Shown here piece after piece: positions 28,117-36,691 of a stretch of DNA of 64,000 nt. The DNA comes from Rhizobiaceae bacterium (GTDB lineage: Bacteria; Pseudomonadota; Alphaproteobacteria; Rhizobiales; Rhizobiaceae). The notes beneath the pieces are model-generated. The model was not told where the DNA came from. It searched no databases and saw only the letters and a list, made by a program, of their open reading frames with translations. Location: NCBI GenBank assembly GCA_028279875.1, contig JANQMU010000076.1, positions 24,839 through 88,838 of the forward strand, read 5' to 3'. Position numbers and translations under genes: made by a program. How positions within the stretch are numbered: the stretch's first letter is position 1; each line of letters starts with the position of its first letter.

Positions 28117-28947
28117 TTACCGGCTTCGCAAAATGCCGTAAAGCATGTCGGCCGGAAGCAGGCGTTTCATGGCGACACCGATCTTCGCTGGCCGCGTCAC
28201 GACATAATGGGGTCTGGGCCGGCTGCTTTCCAGTGCGTGTTTGAGGACGGTGTAGACCGCATCCGGCGGCAATTTGTGTTTCGACCGCACGCCGCCCTGG
28301 CGCAGGCGCTGGAGTTCGGGCTGATAGTCCCTGTTATGGGCCGAGCCTTCGACGTCGATGTATTTTTCGATATAGGCGAGGGCATTGCTGGCAAATTTCG
28401 TTTCGATGGGGCCGGGCTCGATCAGGCTGACATGAATGCCGCTTCCGGCGAGTTCCATCCGCAATGTCAGCGTCATGCCTTCGAGCGCGTGCTTGACGGC
28501 GTTGTAGGCGCCGCGCCAGCGCATCGGCACCAGTCCGAGAATCGACGAGCACTGCACGATCCGCCCGTGGCCGGCCTGGCGCATGACCGGGACAGCAAGC
28601 CGGGTCAGCGTGTGCCAGCCGAAAAACGCCGCCTCGAATTGCTCGCGCAGCGCCTCGGTCGGCACATCCTCGACGGCGCCGGGCTGGGCGTAGGCGCCAT
28701 TGTTGAACAGCGCGTCCAGCGTGCCGCCGGTCTGTTCCATCACGGCATCGAACAGGGCGGTGATGCTGTCTTCCTCGCGATAGTCGAGATAGAAGCCCTC
28801 CAACCCGTCGGCGGCCAGTGCGTCGATATCCTCCGGTCGCCGTGCCGTGGCAAAGACCCGCCAGCCATCCGCCTTGAGGGCGCGCGCGCAATGCGCTCCG
28901 ATGCCGGACGAGCAGCCGGTGACAAGAATGGTGCGTTGTTTGGCCAT
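28117..28947 (-). CDS. Short-chain dehydrogenase/reductase (SDR)
   Basis: 276 residues, classical SDR. The cofactor motif TGCSSGIG is at 10-17, the NNG(A) motif at 82-85, and the active-site Ser135, Tyr148 and Lys152 are all present (CSSILGLV, YNAVKHALEG). It oxidises or reduces an alcohol/carbonyl pair with NAD(P)(H); the substrate is not evident. The C-terminal AKIGVAMKRLLPADMLYGIL is hydrophobic and may contact membrane or substrate lipid. The gene heads a minus-strand run that continues into the HIG1-like and PduO genes. Confidence 0.9.
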   Translation of the reverse strand: MAKQRTILVTGCSSGIGAHCARALKADGWRVFATARRPEDIDALAADGLEGFYLDYREEDSITALFDAVMEQTGGTLDALFNNGAYAQPGAVEDVPTEALREQFEAAFFGWHTLTRLAVPVMRQAGHGRIVQCSSILGLVPMRWRGAYNAVKHALEGMTLTLRMELAGSGIHVSLIEPGPIETKFASNALAYIEKYIDVEGSAHNRDYQPELQRLRQGGVRSKHKLPPDAVYTVLKHALESSRPRPHYVVTRPAKIGVAMKRLLPADMLYGILRSR

Positions 28948-29026
28948 GGCAACTCTTTGCCGCGCGCGTTTCGGTTTGACAAGCGGCCTCTGCGATAAAA
29001 CATAGGGCGGATGGGCCCGAAAGCCG

Positions 29027-29101
29027 CTAGTGTCCTGAATTTGAAGTTCCTTGCCGAGCGTGCTGCGGATAATGATGGGAACTTCAAATCCACCACACTA
29101 G
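29027..29101. repeat. Palindromic intergenic element with 24-bp imperfect inverted ends
   Basis: The arms 29027-29050 and 29078-29101 are inverted copies matching at 21 of 24 positions: both begin CTAGTGT and share ATTTGAAGTTCC, with the mismatches clustered in the five bases between. The 27-bp centre has no repeat. The whole element lies between the divergent SDR and yihY-type genes, 26 bp before the latter's start. It looks like a small palindromic or MITE-like insertion. I found no second copy in the window. Confidence 0.65.
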
Positions 29102-29127
29102 GCTGGCCGCCCAACATGGAGGATTGC

Positions 29128-29958
29128 ATGAATTGGCGACGCATCTGGACGGTCCTTGCCGACGCCGTCGTGCACTTCAACGATGATGATGGTTGGGCGA
29201 TGGCCAGCCATGTTGCCCTTTCCACATTGCTGGCGCTGTTCCCGTTTCTGATCTTCGCCACCGCGCTCGCCAGTTTTCTTGGCGCGGATGCCTTCGCGGA
29301 TACCGCTGTACATATCATTTTCGACACCTGGCCGAAATCGATCGCCGAGCCGATCTCGCGCGAAGTGCTGAATGTGCTGACGGTCAATCGCGGCGGCCTG
29401 CTGACCGTCAGCGTTCTCGCCGCCGCTTTTTTCGCTTCCAACGGGGTCGAGGCGCTGCGGGTTTCGCTGAACCGCGCCTATCGCGTACAGGAGCGGCGGT
29501 CGATCCTTATTCTGAGGGCACAGAGCCTGGGCTTCGTGCTGATCGCCGCGCTGATTATGATGGTCATCAGCTTCCTGCTTGTCCTGGCGCCGCTGGCCAT
29601 GCAATTGGCGCGGGAATGGCTTCCCTGGAGTGAGCAGATCGTCGCCCATGTGCAAAACTGGCGGTTGCTTGTTGCCGCCGTGCTTCTGTTTGCCGGGCTG
29701 CTGGTGTGCCATCAATGGCTTCCGGCGGAACGGCGGCCCCTGCGGGCGCTGTTTCCGGGGGTGGCCATGACGATGGTTTTCTGGATCGTCGGGGCCTCGG
29801 CCTTTGCCGGCTATCTGCAGCGGTTTTCCACCTATGTGGCGACCTATGCCGGTCTCGCATCCATCATGATCGCGCTGATCTTCCTGTATATCATTGCCGC
29901 CATCTTCATCCTCGGCGCCGAGTTGAACGCTGCGATCCTCGCCAAGGGCCGGAATTGA
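29128..29958 (+). CDS. YihY/BrkB-family inner membrane protein
   Basis: 276 residues from the ATG at 29128, which has TGGAGGA 5 bp upstream; the open frame before it runs through the palindromic element. Conserved family parts are DDDGWAMASHVALSTLLALFPFLIFATAL near the N terminus, NGVEALRVSLNRAYRVQERR in the middle and TYAGLASIMIALIFLYIIAAIFILGAELNAAI at the end. About six membrane helices. The family was once misnamed as RNase BN and its biochemical function is not settled. Confidence 0.9.
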   Translation: MNWRRIWTVLADAVVHFNDDDGWAMASHVALSTLLALFPFLIFATALASFLGADAFADTAVHIIFDTWPKSIAEPISREVLNVLTVNRGGLLTVSVLAAAFFASNGVEALRVSLNRAYRVQERRSILILRAQSLGFVLIAALIMMVISFLLVLAPLAMQLAREWLPWSEQIVAHVQNWRLLVAAVLLFAGLLVCHQWLPAERRPLRALFPGVAMTMVFWIVGASAFAGYLQRFSTYVATYAGLASIMIALIFLYIIAAIFILGAELNAAILAKGRN

Positions 29959-30138
29959 TCGCTTTCGCGTGATATGGTTAACCGATGGAAAATAAAGGCA
30001 AAACAGCCAATGGCCATGGTTTGGTCGTTAACCGCGTTTTACGGAATCACGGGAAAACCCCTAAAATTTTGAGTAATCCTATCCGGGCAAATGGACTGAC
30101 CTGCGGGTTGCCGCAGGCGTATGGTACGGAGCGATGAA

Positions 30139-30429
30139 ATGATCGGATATGTGCCGCCGGAAATATTCTACGGGCTGATTATCACCTGCATCATCGCCTG
30201 TTTTTTTGTCGGTCACGCCATGGACGGCGTCATCGGATCCTCCGGTTTCGGGGTTCTGGGCAATATGCTGGTGCTGACCACCGGCCTGTTTCTCGGCATT
30301 TTCCTGGCCGATCTCGGCGGCCTGGCGGTGTCCAAGATCGAGGTGGTGGCCGGTGCCGGACTGGTCGGCGCCTTCGGGTCGCTTCTGGTGCTGGTGCTGC
30401 TTAAGCATCTGTTCATGCGGGTTGAGTAA
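30139..30429 (+). CDS. Small hydrophobic membrane protein of unknown function
   Basis: 96 residues with three predicted helices (IFYGLIITCIIACFFVGHAMD, GFGVLGNMLVLTTGLFLGIFLADLGGL, VVAGAGLVGAFGSLLVLVLLKHLF) rich in Gly. The Gly pattern recalls GlsB/YeaQ-type transglycosylase-associated proteins, but I cannot confirm that family. GGAG 8 bp upstream supports the ATG at 30139; another ATG lies six codons earlier. It converges on the GluQ-RS gene. Confidence 0.65.
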   Translation: MIGYVPPEIFYGLIITCIIACFFVGHAMDGVIGSSGFGVLGNMLVLTTGLFLGIFLADLGGLAVSKIEVVAGAGLVGAFGSLLVLVLLKHLFMRVE

Positions 30430-30443
30430 AACCGGGCCTATCG

Positions 30444-31337
30444 TCAGATCTTCGGGCTTGCCTCGATCAGCCTGCGAATATCGGCGGGCGTATGACGGCT
30501 GCGCAGCGCACGCAGCGACAGATCGCGATTGCTTTTCGACAATTTGCGGCCGTGGCCGTCGCTGATCAGATGGTGATGCCGATAGCGCGGCTGCGGCAGG
30601 CCGAGCAGGGCCTGCAGCAGCCGGTGCAGGGCGGTGGCGTGGAAAAGATCGTGGCCGCGCACGATATCGGTGATCCCCTGCAGCCCGTCATCGGCGACCG
30701 CCGCCAGGTGGTAGGCGACCTGCCCGTCGGCGCGCGCCAGGATGATGTCTCCCCAGAGCGAGAAGTCGCAGGTAATGGTGCCGGTCTCGCCCTCCGGTCC
30801 GCGGCCATGTTCCCGCCAGGACAGGGACGGGCCGACCTGTTCGGCCGCCCGTCGAACATCGAGTCGCCAGGCGAACGGTCGGCCGGACTCGATCAGTCTT
30901 TGCCGGCCGGCGGAGTCCAGATGTCGCTCGGCGCCCGGGTAGAACGGGGCGCCGTCAGGATCGCGCGGCCAGGGGGAGCCGGACCGCTCCCGGTGGGCAA
31001 CCTCTTCGGCGATCTCTCGGCGGCTCATGCCGGCCGGATAGACCACGCCCAGCTGTCTGAGGCGCTTCAGGACGGCCTCGTAATCGGCAAGATGCTCGCT
31101 TTGCCGGCGCACCGGCTGCGCCCAGGTGATGCCGAGCCAGCCGAGATCATCGAGGATCTGAGCTTCATAGTGCCGCCGGCAGCGCTGCGTGTCGGTGTCC
31201 TCCATGCGCAGCAGCAGGGTGCCGCCGCAGGCCCGCGCGCTCTCATGGTTGAGCAGCGCCGAGCAGGCATGGCCCAGATGCAGTTCGCCATTGGGGCTGG
31301 GTGCGAAGCGGAAAATGTGGTCGGATTCGGTATGCAT
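30444..31337 (-). CDS. gluQ: Glutamyl-Q tRNA(Asp) synthetase
   Basis: 297 residues, the short length of GluQ-RS, which resembles the catalytic domain of glutamyl-tRNA synthetase without the anticodon-binding part. The class I motifs are HLGH (20-23) in RFAPSPNGELHLGHACSAL and KLSKS (265-269). Zn-site cysteines of some family members are not seen. The enzyme activates glutamate and attaches it to queuosine at the wobble base of tRNA(Asp). It is divergent from the glycosylase gene. Confidence 0.94.
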   Translation of the reverse strand: MHTESDHIFRFAPSPNGELHLGHACSALLNHESARACGGTLLLRMEDTDTQRCRRHYEAQILDDLGWLGITWAQPVRRQSEHLADYEAVLKRLRQLGVVYPAGMSRREIAEEVAHRERSGSPWPRDPDGAPFYPGAERHLDSAGRQRLIESGRPFAWRLDVRRAAEQVGPSLSWREHGRGPEGETGTITCDFSLWGDIILARADGQVAYHLAAVADDGLQGITDIVRGHDLFHATALHRLLQALLGLPQPRYRHHHLISDGHGRKLSKSNRDLSLRALRSRHTPADIRRLIEASPKI

Positions 31338-31391
31338 GGCCGGTGACAGGACCCTTAAGGTGCTGATAGGGTTGGCCTTCCGGAGGCCGCC

Positions 31392-32054
31392 TTGTCAATA
31401 TCGAATGTCCGAATCATTAACCACCCGCGCGACATCGCCGACGGGCTGGAGGCCCTGCCGGCGCTCGATCAACGCCTTGCGCTGGTCATTGCGCGGGCGG
31501 GCGCCGTTCCACTGCGGCGGCAAAAGCCGGGCTTTGAGGGCCTGGCGCAGATCATCGTGTCGCAGATGGTCTCGAAGGCCAGTGCCGCAGCGCTGTGGAA
31601 CCGCCTGCTGGCCGAGACGAACGGCTGCAATGTCGGCAAGGTGGCGGCGCTGGACAACGGGCAAAGCCGGGCGATCGGCCTGTCGCGGTCGAAAGAGCAG
31701 ACCCTGAAACGCGCGGCGGAGGCCGTTATGTCCGGGGCGCTCGATCCGCATGGCTTGTGCCGCATGCCGGCCGATGAAGCACTGGCTGCCATGACGGCGA
31801 TCAAGGGCATCGGCCCATGGACCGCGGAAGTCTATCTGCTGTTTTGTGCCGGGCATGGCGATATCTTTCCGGCGGGCGACGTGGCGCTGCAAAGCGCCGC
31901 CGGGCGTGCGCTGGGCTATGTATCAAGGCCGGATCAGAAGGCGCTGCGGCGGATCGCCGCTCAGTGGCAGCCCTGGCGCGGCGTGGCGGCGCGGCTTCTG
32001 TGGGCCTATTATTCCACCGTCATGCGCCGCGGCGATGTCATTCCGACCGGCTGA
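31392..32054 (+). CDS. DNA-3-methyladenine glycosylase II (AlkA-like, HhH-GPD)
   Basis: 220 residues from a TTG start with GGAGG 5 bp upstream. The HhH-GPD fold is clear: LAQIIVSQMVSKASAAALWNRL, the helix-hairpin-helix AIKGIGPWTAEV (136-147) and the catalytic Asp163 in FPAGDVALQ. It should excise alkylated purines from DNA. The N-terminal AlkA subdomain is short, as in alphaproteobacterial relatives of about this size. It is separate from other repair genes here. Confidence 0.9.
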   Translation: MSISNVRIINHPRDIADGLEALPALDQRLALVIARAGAVPLRRQKPGFEGLAQIIVSQMVSKASAAALWNRLLAETNGCNVGKVAALDNGQSRAIGLSRSKEQTLKRAAEAVMSGALDPHGLCRMPADEALAAMTAIKGIGPWTAEVYLLFCAGHGDIFPAGDVALQSAAGRALGYVSRPDQKALRRIAAQWQPWRGVAARLLWAYYSTVMRRGDVIPTG

Positions 32055-32167
32055 CCGCCGTCGCCCTGAACGGGCGGCGAAGCCGGTTCTTTCGGCGCCA
32101 CTTCACATTCCCGTCACAACCGGCCTAATATATTCAGGACAAAAGACGAATCACTCAGGAGAGTGAG

Positions 32168-32725
32168 TTGACGGTTGCAGTTTTTCCCGATGCGCTCCCG
32201 GCGCTGGTGCTGAACGCCGATTACCGGCCGCTCAGCTACTACCCCTTGTCGCTCTGGTCCTGGCAGGACGCGATCAAGGCGGTCTTTCTCGACCGGGTGA
32301 ACATTCTTGCCGAATATGAGCATCGGGTTTCCTCGCCGAGCATGTCGATGGCGCTGCCGAGCGTCGTCTGCCTGAAAAACTACGTCAAGCCGAGCCGCCA
32401 CCCGGCCTTCACCCGGTTCAACGTGTTCCTGCGGGACCGGTTCCAGTGCCAGTATTGCGGCACCGACCGCGATCTGACCTTCGATCATGTCATTCCACGG
32501 CGCTATGGCGGTGAGACGACCTGGGAGAATATCGTTGCGGCCTGTTCGCCCTGCAATCTGAAGAAGGGCGGCAAGATGCCGAAGGACGCGCGCATGTTCC
32601 CGGCGCAAAAGCCCTATCACCCGACGGTGCACGATCTGCACAATAATGGCCGGCAGTTTCCGCCCAACTATCTGCATGAAAGCTGGATGGACTATCTCTA
32701 CTGGGATGTCGAACTGGAGCCCTGA
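32168..32725 (+). CDS. HNH endonuclease domain protein
   Basis: 185 residues. The HNH core is complete: Cys94-x-x-Cys97 (CQYC), Asp106-His107 (FDHVIPRR), WENIVAACSPCN with Cys126 and Cys129, and Asn130. The N-terminal half (ALVLNADYRPLSYYPLSLWSWQDAIKAVFLDRV) is the conserved part of a housekeeping-like HNH family common in alphaproteobacteria. Its physiological substrate is unknown. TTG start with AGGAGAG 5 bp before it. The 3' end overlaps the convergent dsbB gene by 28 bp. Confidence 0.88.
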   Translation: MTVAVFPDALPALVLNADYRPLSYYPLSLWSWQDAIKAVFLDRVNILAEYEHRVSSPSMSMALPSVVCLKNYVKPSRHPAFTRFNVFLRDRFQCQYCGTDRDLTFDHVIPRRYGGETTWENIVAACSPCNLKKGGKMPKDARMFPAQKPYHPTVHDLHNNGRQFPPNYLHESWMDYLYWDVELEP

Positions 32726-33249
32726 GGGGCCGGAGAGCTTTCCGAGGCTTCTCCCGAGAAGGCGCCGTGCAGACAGCCGATCGCGAGGATGATGCTGGCG
32801 ATCACGTTCCAGCCGGCGAAGGACAGGCCGAGCACCCGCAGGGCGGCCTCATCGCAGGCTGGTGGTGTGACGGCGTTGAGGTCCGCAAGCAGACTGCCGG
32901 CATCGGTGGTCAGCCCGGCGGCGCCGCCGCAGTCCGCGGGACCCGGCCACCAGCCCCATTCGACACCGGAATGGTAGACGCCGAGCCCAGCGCCATAGAG
33001 CATCAGCCCGCCGCCGGCCAGAAACAGCACCCGGGTGATCATGATCGGCGCCTTGACGGCGGCCGCGATGGCCGCGGCGATCATCACTGGAACCCCGAGA
33101 TAATAAGGGGTGCGCTGTTCGAGGCACAGGGCACAGGGGATGTAGCCGCCGATATGTTCGAAACCGAGCGCCGCACCGACCACCGCGGCCATGGCAATGG
33201 CTAGGAGCAGCGCCTCGCGCATCCGGTTTTTACCCGTCATCGTGGTCAT
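32698..33249 (-). CDS. dsbB: Disulfide bond formation protein B
   Basis: 183 residues from the ATG at 33249. Four membrane segments, the periplasmic redox pair CALC (39-42) in GGYIPCALCLEQRTPYYLG and a second cysteine pair in the WWPGPADCGG...PPACDEA loop match DsbB. It reoxidises DsbA and passes electrons to ubiquinone. The Ser-rich tail (SGEASESSPAPQGSSSTSQ) is unconserved. The gene follows a DedA-type gene, with an open frame that could extend 8 codons upstream into it. Confidence 0.88.
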   Translation of the reverse strand: MTTMTGKNRMREALLLAIAMAAVVGAALGFEHIGGYIPCALCLEQRTPYYLGVPVMIAAAIAAAVKAPIMITRVLFLAGGGLMLYGAGLGVYHSGVEWGWWPGPADCGGAAGLTTDAGSLLADLNAVTPPACDEAALRVLGLSFAGWNVIASIILAIGCLHGAFSGEASESSPAPQGSSSTSQ

Positions 33250-33262
33250 GTTCGCATCCCCG

Positions 33263-33844
33263 TCAGAACACATATCTCAGCGCATAGAATCCGCCGAACA
33301 GAAGCACCAGAAATATGGCGAAAAGAATGCCGAGATACTTTTCGATAAAGGCCCGGATCGGCTCGCCGAATTGATACAGCAGGAAGGCGACGAGAAAGAA
33401 GCGCAGGGCCCGGCCGATAATGCTGACGATGATGAAGGTCAGAAGGTTGAGGCCGGTGGCGCCGGAAAAAATCGTCAGCACCTTGTAGGGAAAGGGCGTG
33501 ACGGCGGCGAACAGCACGCCCCAGCCGCCATAGGTGTTGTACCAGTCGGCGATGCGGGTGAAATCCTCGGCCTTGCCGTAGAAGGCCAGGATCGGCGCGC
33601 CGATCGCCTCATAGAGGAACATGCCGATCGCATAGCCGAGCAGCGCACCCAGCACCGATGCGATGGTGCACAAAAGGGCGTTTTTCCACCAGTTCGCCCG
33701 GTCGGCCAGGACCATCGGGATCAAGAGCACGTCCGGCGGGATCGGGAAAAAGGAACTCTCCATGAAGGAGATGGTGGCAAGACCCGCCCGCGCATGGCGC
33801 GTTGCGGCGAGCGACATGGTCCAGTTGTAGAGACGTCTGATCAT
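33263..33844 (-). CDS. DedA/YqaA-family membrane protein
   Basis: 193 residues with the SNARE-associated/VTT-type pattern: SFMESSFFPIPPDVLLIPMVLA, GYAIGMFLYEAIG and YNTYGGWGVLFAAVTPFPYKVLTIFSGATGLNLLTFIIVSIIGRALRFF. The E-x-S-x-x-P-I-P and R-x-x-R/F motifs are the family landmarks. DedA proteins are inner-membrane proteins linked to lipid flipping and proton-motive-force upkeep. The gene leads into dsbB with 13 bp between them. Confidence 0.88.
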   Translation of the reverse strand: MIRRLYNWTMSLAATRHARAGLATISFMESSFFPIPPDVLLIPMVLADRANWWKNALLCTIASVLGALLGYAIGMFLYEAIGAPILAFYGKAEDFTRIADWYNTYGGWGVLFAAVTPFPYKVLTIFSGATGLNLLTFIIVSIIGRALRFFLVAFLLYQFGEPIRAFIEKYLGILFAIFLVLLFGGFYALRYVF

Positions 33845-33989
33845 CGATGATGTTCCGCGGCGGGCTTTCAGGAGGGAATGCGGGAGGCATAAACCGGAAT
33901 TTGCGCGATTGATAGCAGAACTTGGTAAAAAGCCCGTTGACCGGGCGCGGCCTAGCCGTATAGTCCGGCTGCTGCTTCAACGGCACAGA

Positions 33990-34074
33990 GCCCCTGTGGC
34001 GGAACTGGTAGACGCGTTGGATTCAAAATCCAATTTCTTCGGAAGTGTCGGTTCGAGTCCGACCGGGGGCACCA
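33990..34074 (+). tRNA. tRNA-Leu (anticodon CAA)
   Basis: An 85-base sequence folds as a class II tRNA. The acceptor arm GCCCCTG pairs with CGGGGGC, the anticodon stem TTGGA/TCCAA encloses TTCAAAA with anticodon CAA, a variable arm follows (TTTCTTCGGAAGTG) and the T arm is GTCGGTTCGAGTCCGAC. The CCA end is encoded. It reads UUG codons. A lower-GC accessory stretch starts directly after its 3' end, the usual insertion point for islands. Confidence 0.96.
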
Positions 34075-34083
34075 TGTGTTTTT

Positions 34084-34099
34084 TGCAGTTTTAACTGCA
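34084..34099 (+). terminator. Terminator after tRNA-Leu
   Basis: TGCAGTT and AACTGCA form a 7-bp inverted repeat 10 bp after the tRNA, followed by TGATTTTCTTTCTTTATTT, a strongly T-rich tail. This fits a rho-independent terminator for the tRNA transcript. Confidence 0.65.
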
Positions 34100-34127
34100 T
34101 GATTTTCTTTCTTTATTTCGAGGTGCC

Positions 34128-34175
34128 GGGCACCAGATTTTGGGTGCGGACAACGTGTTCTGAATTTGTACTCGT
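34128..34175 (+). repeat. Left copy of an imperfect direct repeat bracketing the island
   Basis: The run starting GGGCACCAGATTTTGGGTGC matches the run starting GGGCGCCGGATTTTAGGTGC at 37881 over about 47 bp, at roughly three positions in four, both on the plus strand. The copies lie just after the tRNA and just after the IS remnant. They may be an old duplication or remains of one interrupted sequence. Confidence 0.5.
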
Positions 34176-34429
34176 GACCTTCACCCGATTAGGGCCACGT
34201 TGAATTGAAGGTTCAGTTTTAGTAGCGGACAGCGGCGGCGTGGAGCCTACAAGAGGCTCAAGCGCCGACGCAGCGGTTGCCAAGAACTCGGAAGGACAAG
34301 CACTCTCCTTCACAAACGGAAAGTTGCCCATCAAACCGGAGGACCTTGAAACAAGGCCCAATGGAAGGAAACGATTGAGAACATTCATTTCTCAAATCTG
34401 AATGACAATTCTCCTTTTCTTCCAACAAT
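34176..34429. other. Lower-GC spacer between tRNA-Leu and the protease gene
   Basis: Together with 34075-34127 this makes a stretch of over 300 bp without a clear gene. A minus-strand frame of about 91 codons (34113-34388) is open but has no recognisable domain and weak start signals. It may be the remains of a gene. Confidence 0.4.
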
Positions 34430-36691
34430 TCAGCTGTGCGATAGTGCTCTCTTCAGTCTTGGCGACAAGGCATTTGAAGGGTGCCCTTTAGTCGCTGTTA
34501 TGTCTTCGGTTTTCTTTTTCGACAGATCGGATTTGTCAAAATATGCACGAAGGATTTCGGCTGAAAGGAATTCGCGGGTTTCACTGTCAGATAATACTCC
34601 TAGCTTGGTGCCAATTACCTCTTCTAATTGTAACTTCGCTATTGTCGAAGACCTTCTTCGAGTCCGCCCGGGCAGGTTTCTTGGAATGGGCATTCGCAAA
34701 ATCGCTTCAGCGTCGACTATGCCCGCACCGAATTCTCCACTAGGTAGATTGTGATCCTTCTGCGCGGAATCTTTCAGCACCTTGCGAAATAGCTCCTGAA
34801 TATCTTTCGGATTTCTCGCTTCTAATTCAGCAGCGTGGAATGATCGCCACAATGCAGCTACGCCTGCTGTTAGTGCTACTGCATACGAAGTACCTGAGCC
34901 TCTGCCGGTGTCGTTGGATCCATCTTTTGTAATGGCCGCTCGCCAAACGGATTCGCCGGGCGCTGAAATGTCCACCTTAGAACCACGGCAAGACTGCGCC
35001 CACGGATCGCGATCTATGTTCGAGCCAGCGACCGCAATGGTTTCGTCGTAGCTTGCCGGAGGTGTTACAAATCTTACAACATTTCCTGCCGCAACCAAAA
35101 CAATCACCCCTTGGTTGGTTGCACGTCGAATTGCTTTTCTCAGCGAATTTGATGGCATGCCGCCAAGGCTCATGGAAATCACTTTGCAGCCGATGCCAGT
35201 AGCATAGTCGACCGCATCCCGTAATCGCCACATACCCGAAACAGTAAGCACAGGAGTTGGTCTTATAGCACCCGGTTTTGTCACTCTGAGTGGTACAATT
35301 TCGGACTGCAGTGCCGGCCCTTTAATTGCGCCAAGTCTGCCACTCATTATTACACTAGCTGTGGCAAGCCCATGGGAGCCATGACTGCGTTTACTTGTCC
35401 GCGTTTCTTCATCATTATCCAGAAAATCATAGTCCATGTTGGTAAGAACACGTGTGATGTCCATCTCTGGATGCTCTTGAAAGCCGCTGTCAGGATGCCC
35501 TATTAAAACACCTTCTCCAGGTCGTTTTCCTGCCGCTTCAATAAATGCCCAAGCCTCGGGGACCCTGCATTCCTTGACGGCCCATGCAGGATCAGAGGTG
35601 CCCGGTTTGTGATCGTCATTTCCGAATATGGCGTGGCCCCGAATGCGTTTATCATCATCGGGCGCATCAGTTTCTCCGGGAACAGGGAACGGGAACGAAG
35701 GTTCAGCGAAGATTATTGTTTCCAGTTCTTCGAGTTTGTAACAATTCTCCCAAGCTTCACCAAAACTGATAGGTACTTGTCCGCCATACACTGCATCAAA
35801 TTCATACGGGTCCCCCTGGCATGGCCTCAAAGACCACTCCTTCCCCAAGTAATCCTTCACAATATGCGTGGCCGTCTCCCGCAAATCTTCTTCTTTGCCG
35901 GTTTCCAGTTCGAAGGTGATAACATCACAGGCTACCATGCTGACGTTACTGAGAGGATCGTCCTCGCTGCCGCCACGTCGTCTTGGAGTTCGCTTTGCCT
36001 GGCCATAGCGTTGCTTCAATTTGAGGTGCTCCGATGCCACTCGATCATTCGGTGCTGTCCAGGTTTCGTGTTCTCCAGACTTAGGATCAAAAAATCCGAC
36101 ATAGCCACCTTCGCGCACACCAAAGGATTTCAAGCTTAGACCAAGAAAATCATTATGATTTTTGTGTTCGTCCGAGATGGTAAAATATAGTGGCAGGACG
36201 AAGTTCGACACTTTAACCCCGTCAATTTCATAAGTATCCTGCTGGACGGCGTCGCACAATTCATACCAGTGGTATACGGTACGGCCTTTTTCGGCTGGAT
36301 CAGGATGAGGGCCCTGGGCAAGTAAATTCACCTCTGGATCCATCGCTAATTCAAGCGCTTCATGGGATAAAGTTACGCTCCAAGGTTCGCCGAGTTTTTC
36401 TGATAATCTCCTGAATACAAACCCATACGGAACGCCTGAGTGATTGAGGTCATGATATCCCAATGCGTCATTGATGTCCTCGTCATCCCACAAATAGATA
36501 ACAGCGTCGCCCCGCATATCTAGTGGGTCCAGGGGATTTGGTTGCTCACCTGTCCAGCCCTCAAGTCGTAACTCAGCGTGTCTATGCCAGTATTTTTTAA
36601 AATCTTCCAAGAGTTGGCGATTCACGGCCCTCAGTGTGTCTTGTACTTCCTGATGGTGTAGATCCGTGTTATTGATAATGGAAATGATCAT
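34430..36691 (-). CDS. Fusion protein: metalloprotease-like N-terminal domain plus subtilisin-like (S8) protease
   Basis: 753 residues. Residues 1-210 resemble a family of putative metalloprotease-like proteins: IISIINNTDLHHQEVQDTLRAV, then LSHEALELAMDP with His110, Glu111, Glu114 and Asp118, then YELCDAVQQDTYEIDGVKVSNFVLPLYF. Residues about 250-335 look like an I9-type propeptide (ITFELETG, AVYGGQVPIS, LETIIFAEPSFPF). A subtilase domain follows with Asp401 (HPDSGF), His437 (SHGSHGLA), the oxyanion Asn537 (VAAGN) and Ser602 (GTSYAVA). There is no signal peptide, so it probably acts in the cytoplasm. The gene is visibly poorer in GC than the host and lies between tRNA-Leu and an IS5 remnant, so it was likely acquired. 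Function unknown; defence or toxin processing is speculation. Confidence 0.85.
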   Translation of the reverse strand: MIISIINNTDLHHQEVQDTLRAVNRQLLEDFKKYWHRHAELRLEGWTGEQPNPLDPLDMRGDAVIYLWDDEDINDALGYHDLNHSGVPYGFVFRRLSEKLGEPWSVTLSHEALELAMDPEVNLLAQGPHPDPAEKGRTVYHWYELCDAVQQDTYEIDGVKVSNFVLPLYFTISDEHKNHNDFLGLSLKSFGVREGGYVGFFDPKSGEHETWTAPNDRVASEHLKLKQRYGQAKRTPRRRGGSEDDPLSNVSMVACDVITFELETGKEEDLRETATHIVKDYLGKEWSLRPCQGDPYEFDAVYGGQVPISFGEAWENCYKLEELETIIFAEPSFPFPVPGETDAPDDDKRIRGHAIFGNDDHKPGTSDPAWAVKECRVPEAWAFIEAAGKRPGEGVLIGHPDSGFQEHPEMDITRVLTNMDYDFLDNDEETRTSKRSHGSHGLATASVIMSGRLGAIKGPALQSEIVPLRVTKPGAIRPTPVLTVSGMWRLRDAVDYATGIGCKVISMSLGGMPSNSLRKAIRRATNQGVIVLVAAGNVVRFVTPPASYDETIAVAGSNIDRDPWAQSCRGSKVDISAPGESVWRAAITKDGSNDTGRGSGTSYAVALTAGVAALWRSFHAAELEARNPKDIQELFRKVLKDSAQKDHNLPSGEFGAGIVDAEAILRMPIPRNLPGRTRRRSSTIAKLQLEEVIGTKLGVLSDSETREFLSAEILRAYFDKSDLSKKKTEDITATKGHPSNALSPRLKRALSHS

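Noticed and set aside
34113..34388. 91-codon minus-strand frame after tRNA-Leu
   Set aside because: No domain, no clear start signal, and it includes the direct repeat; may be a relic but cannot be supported as a gene.
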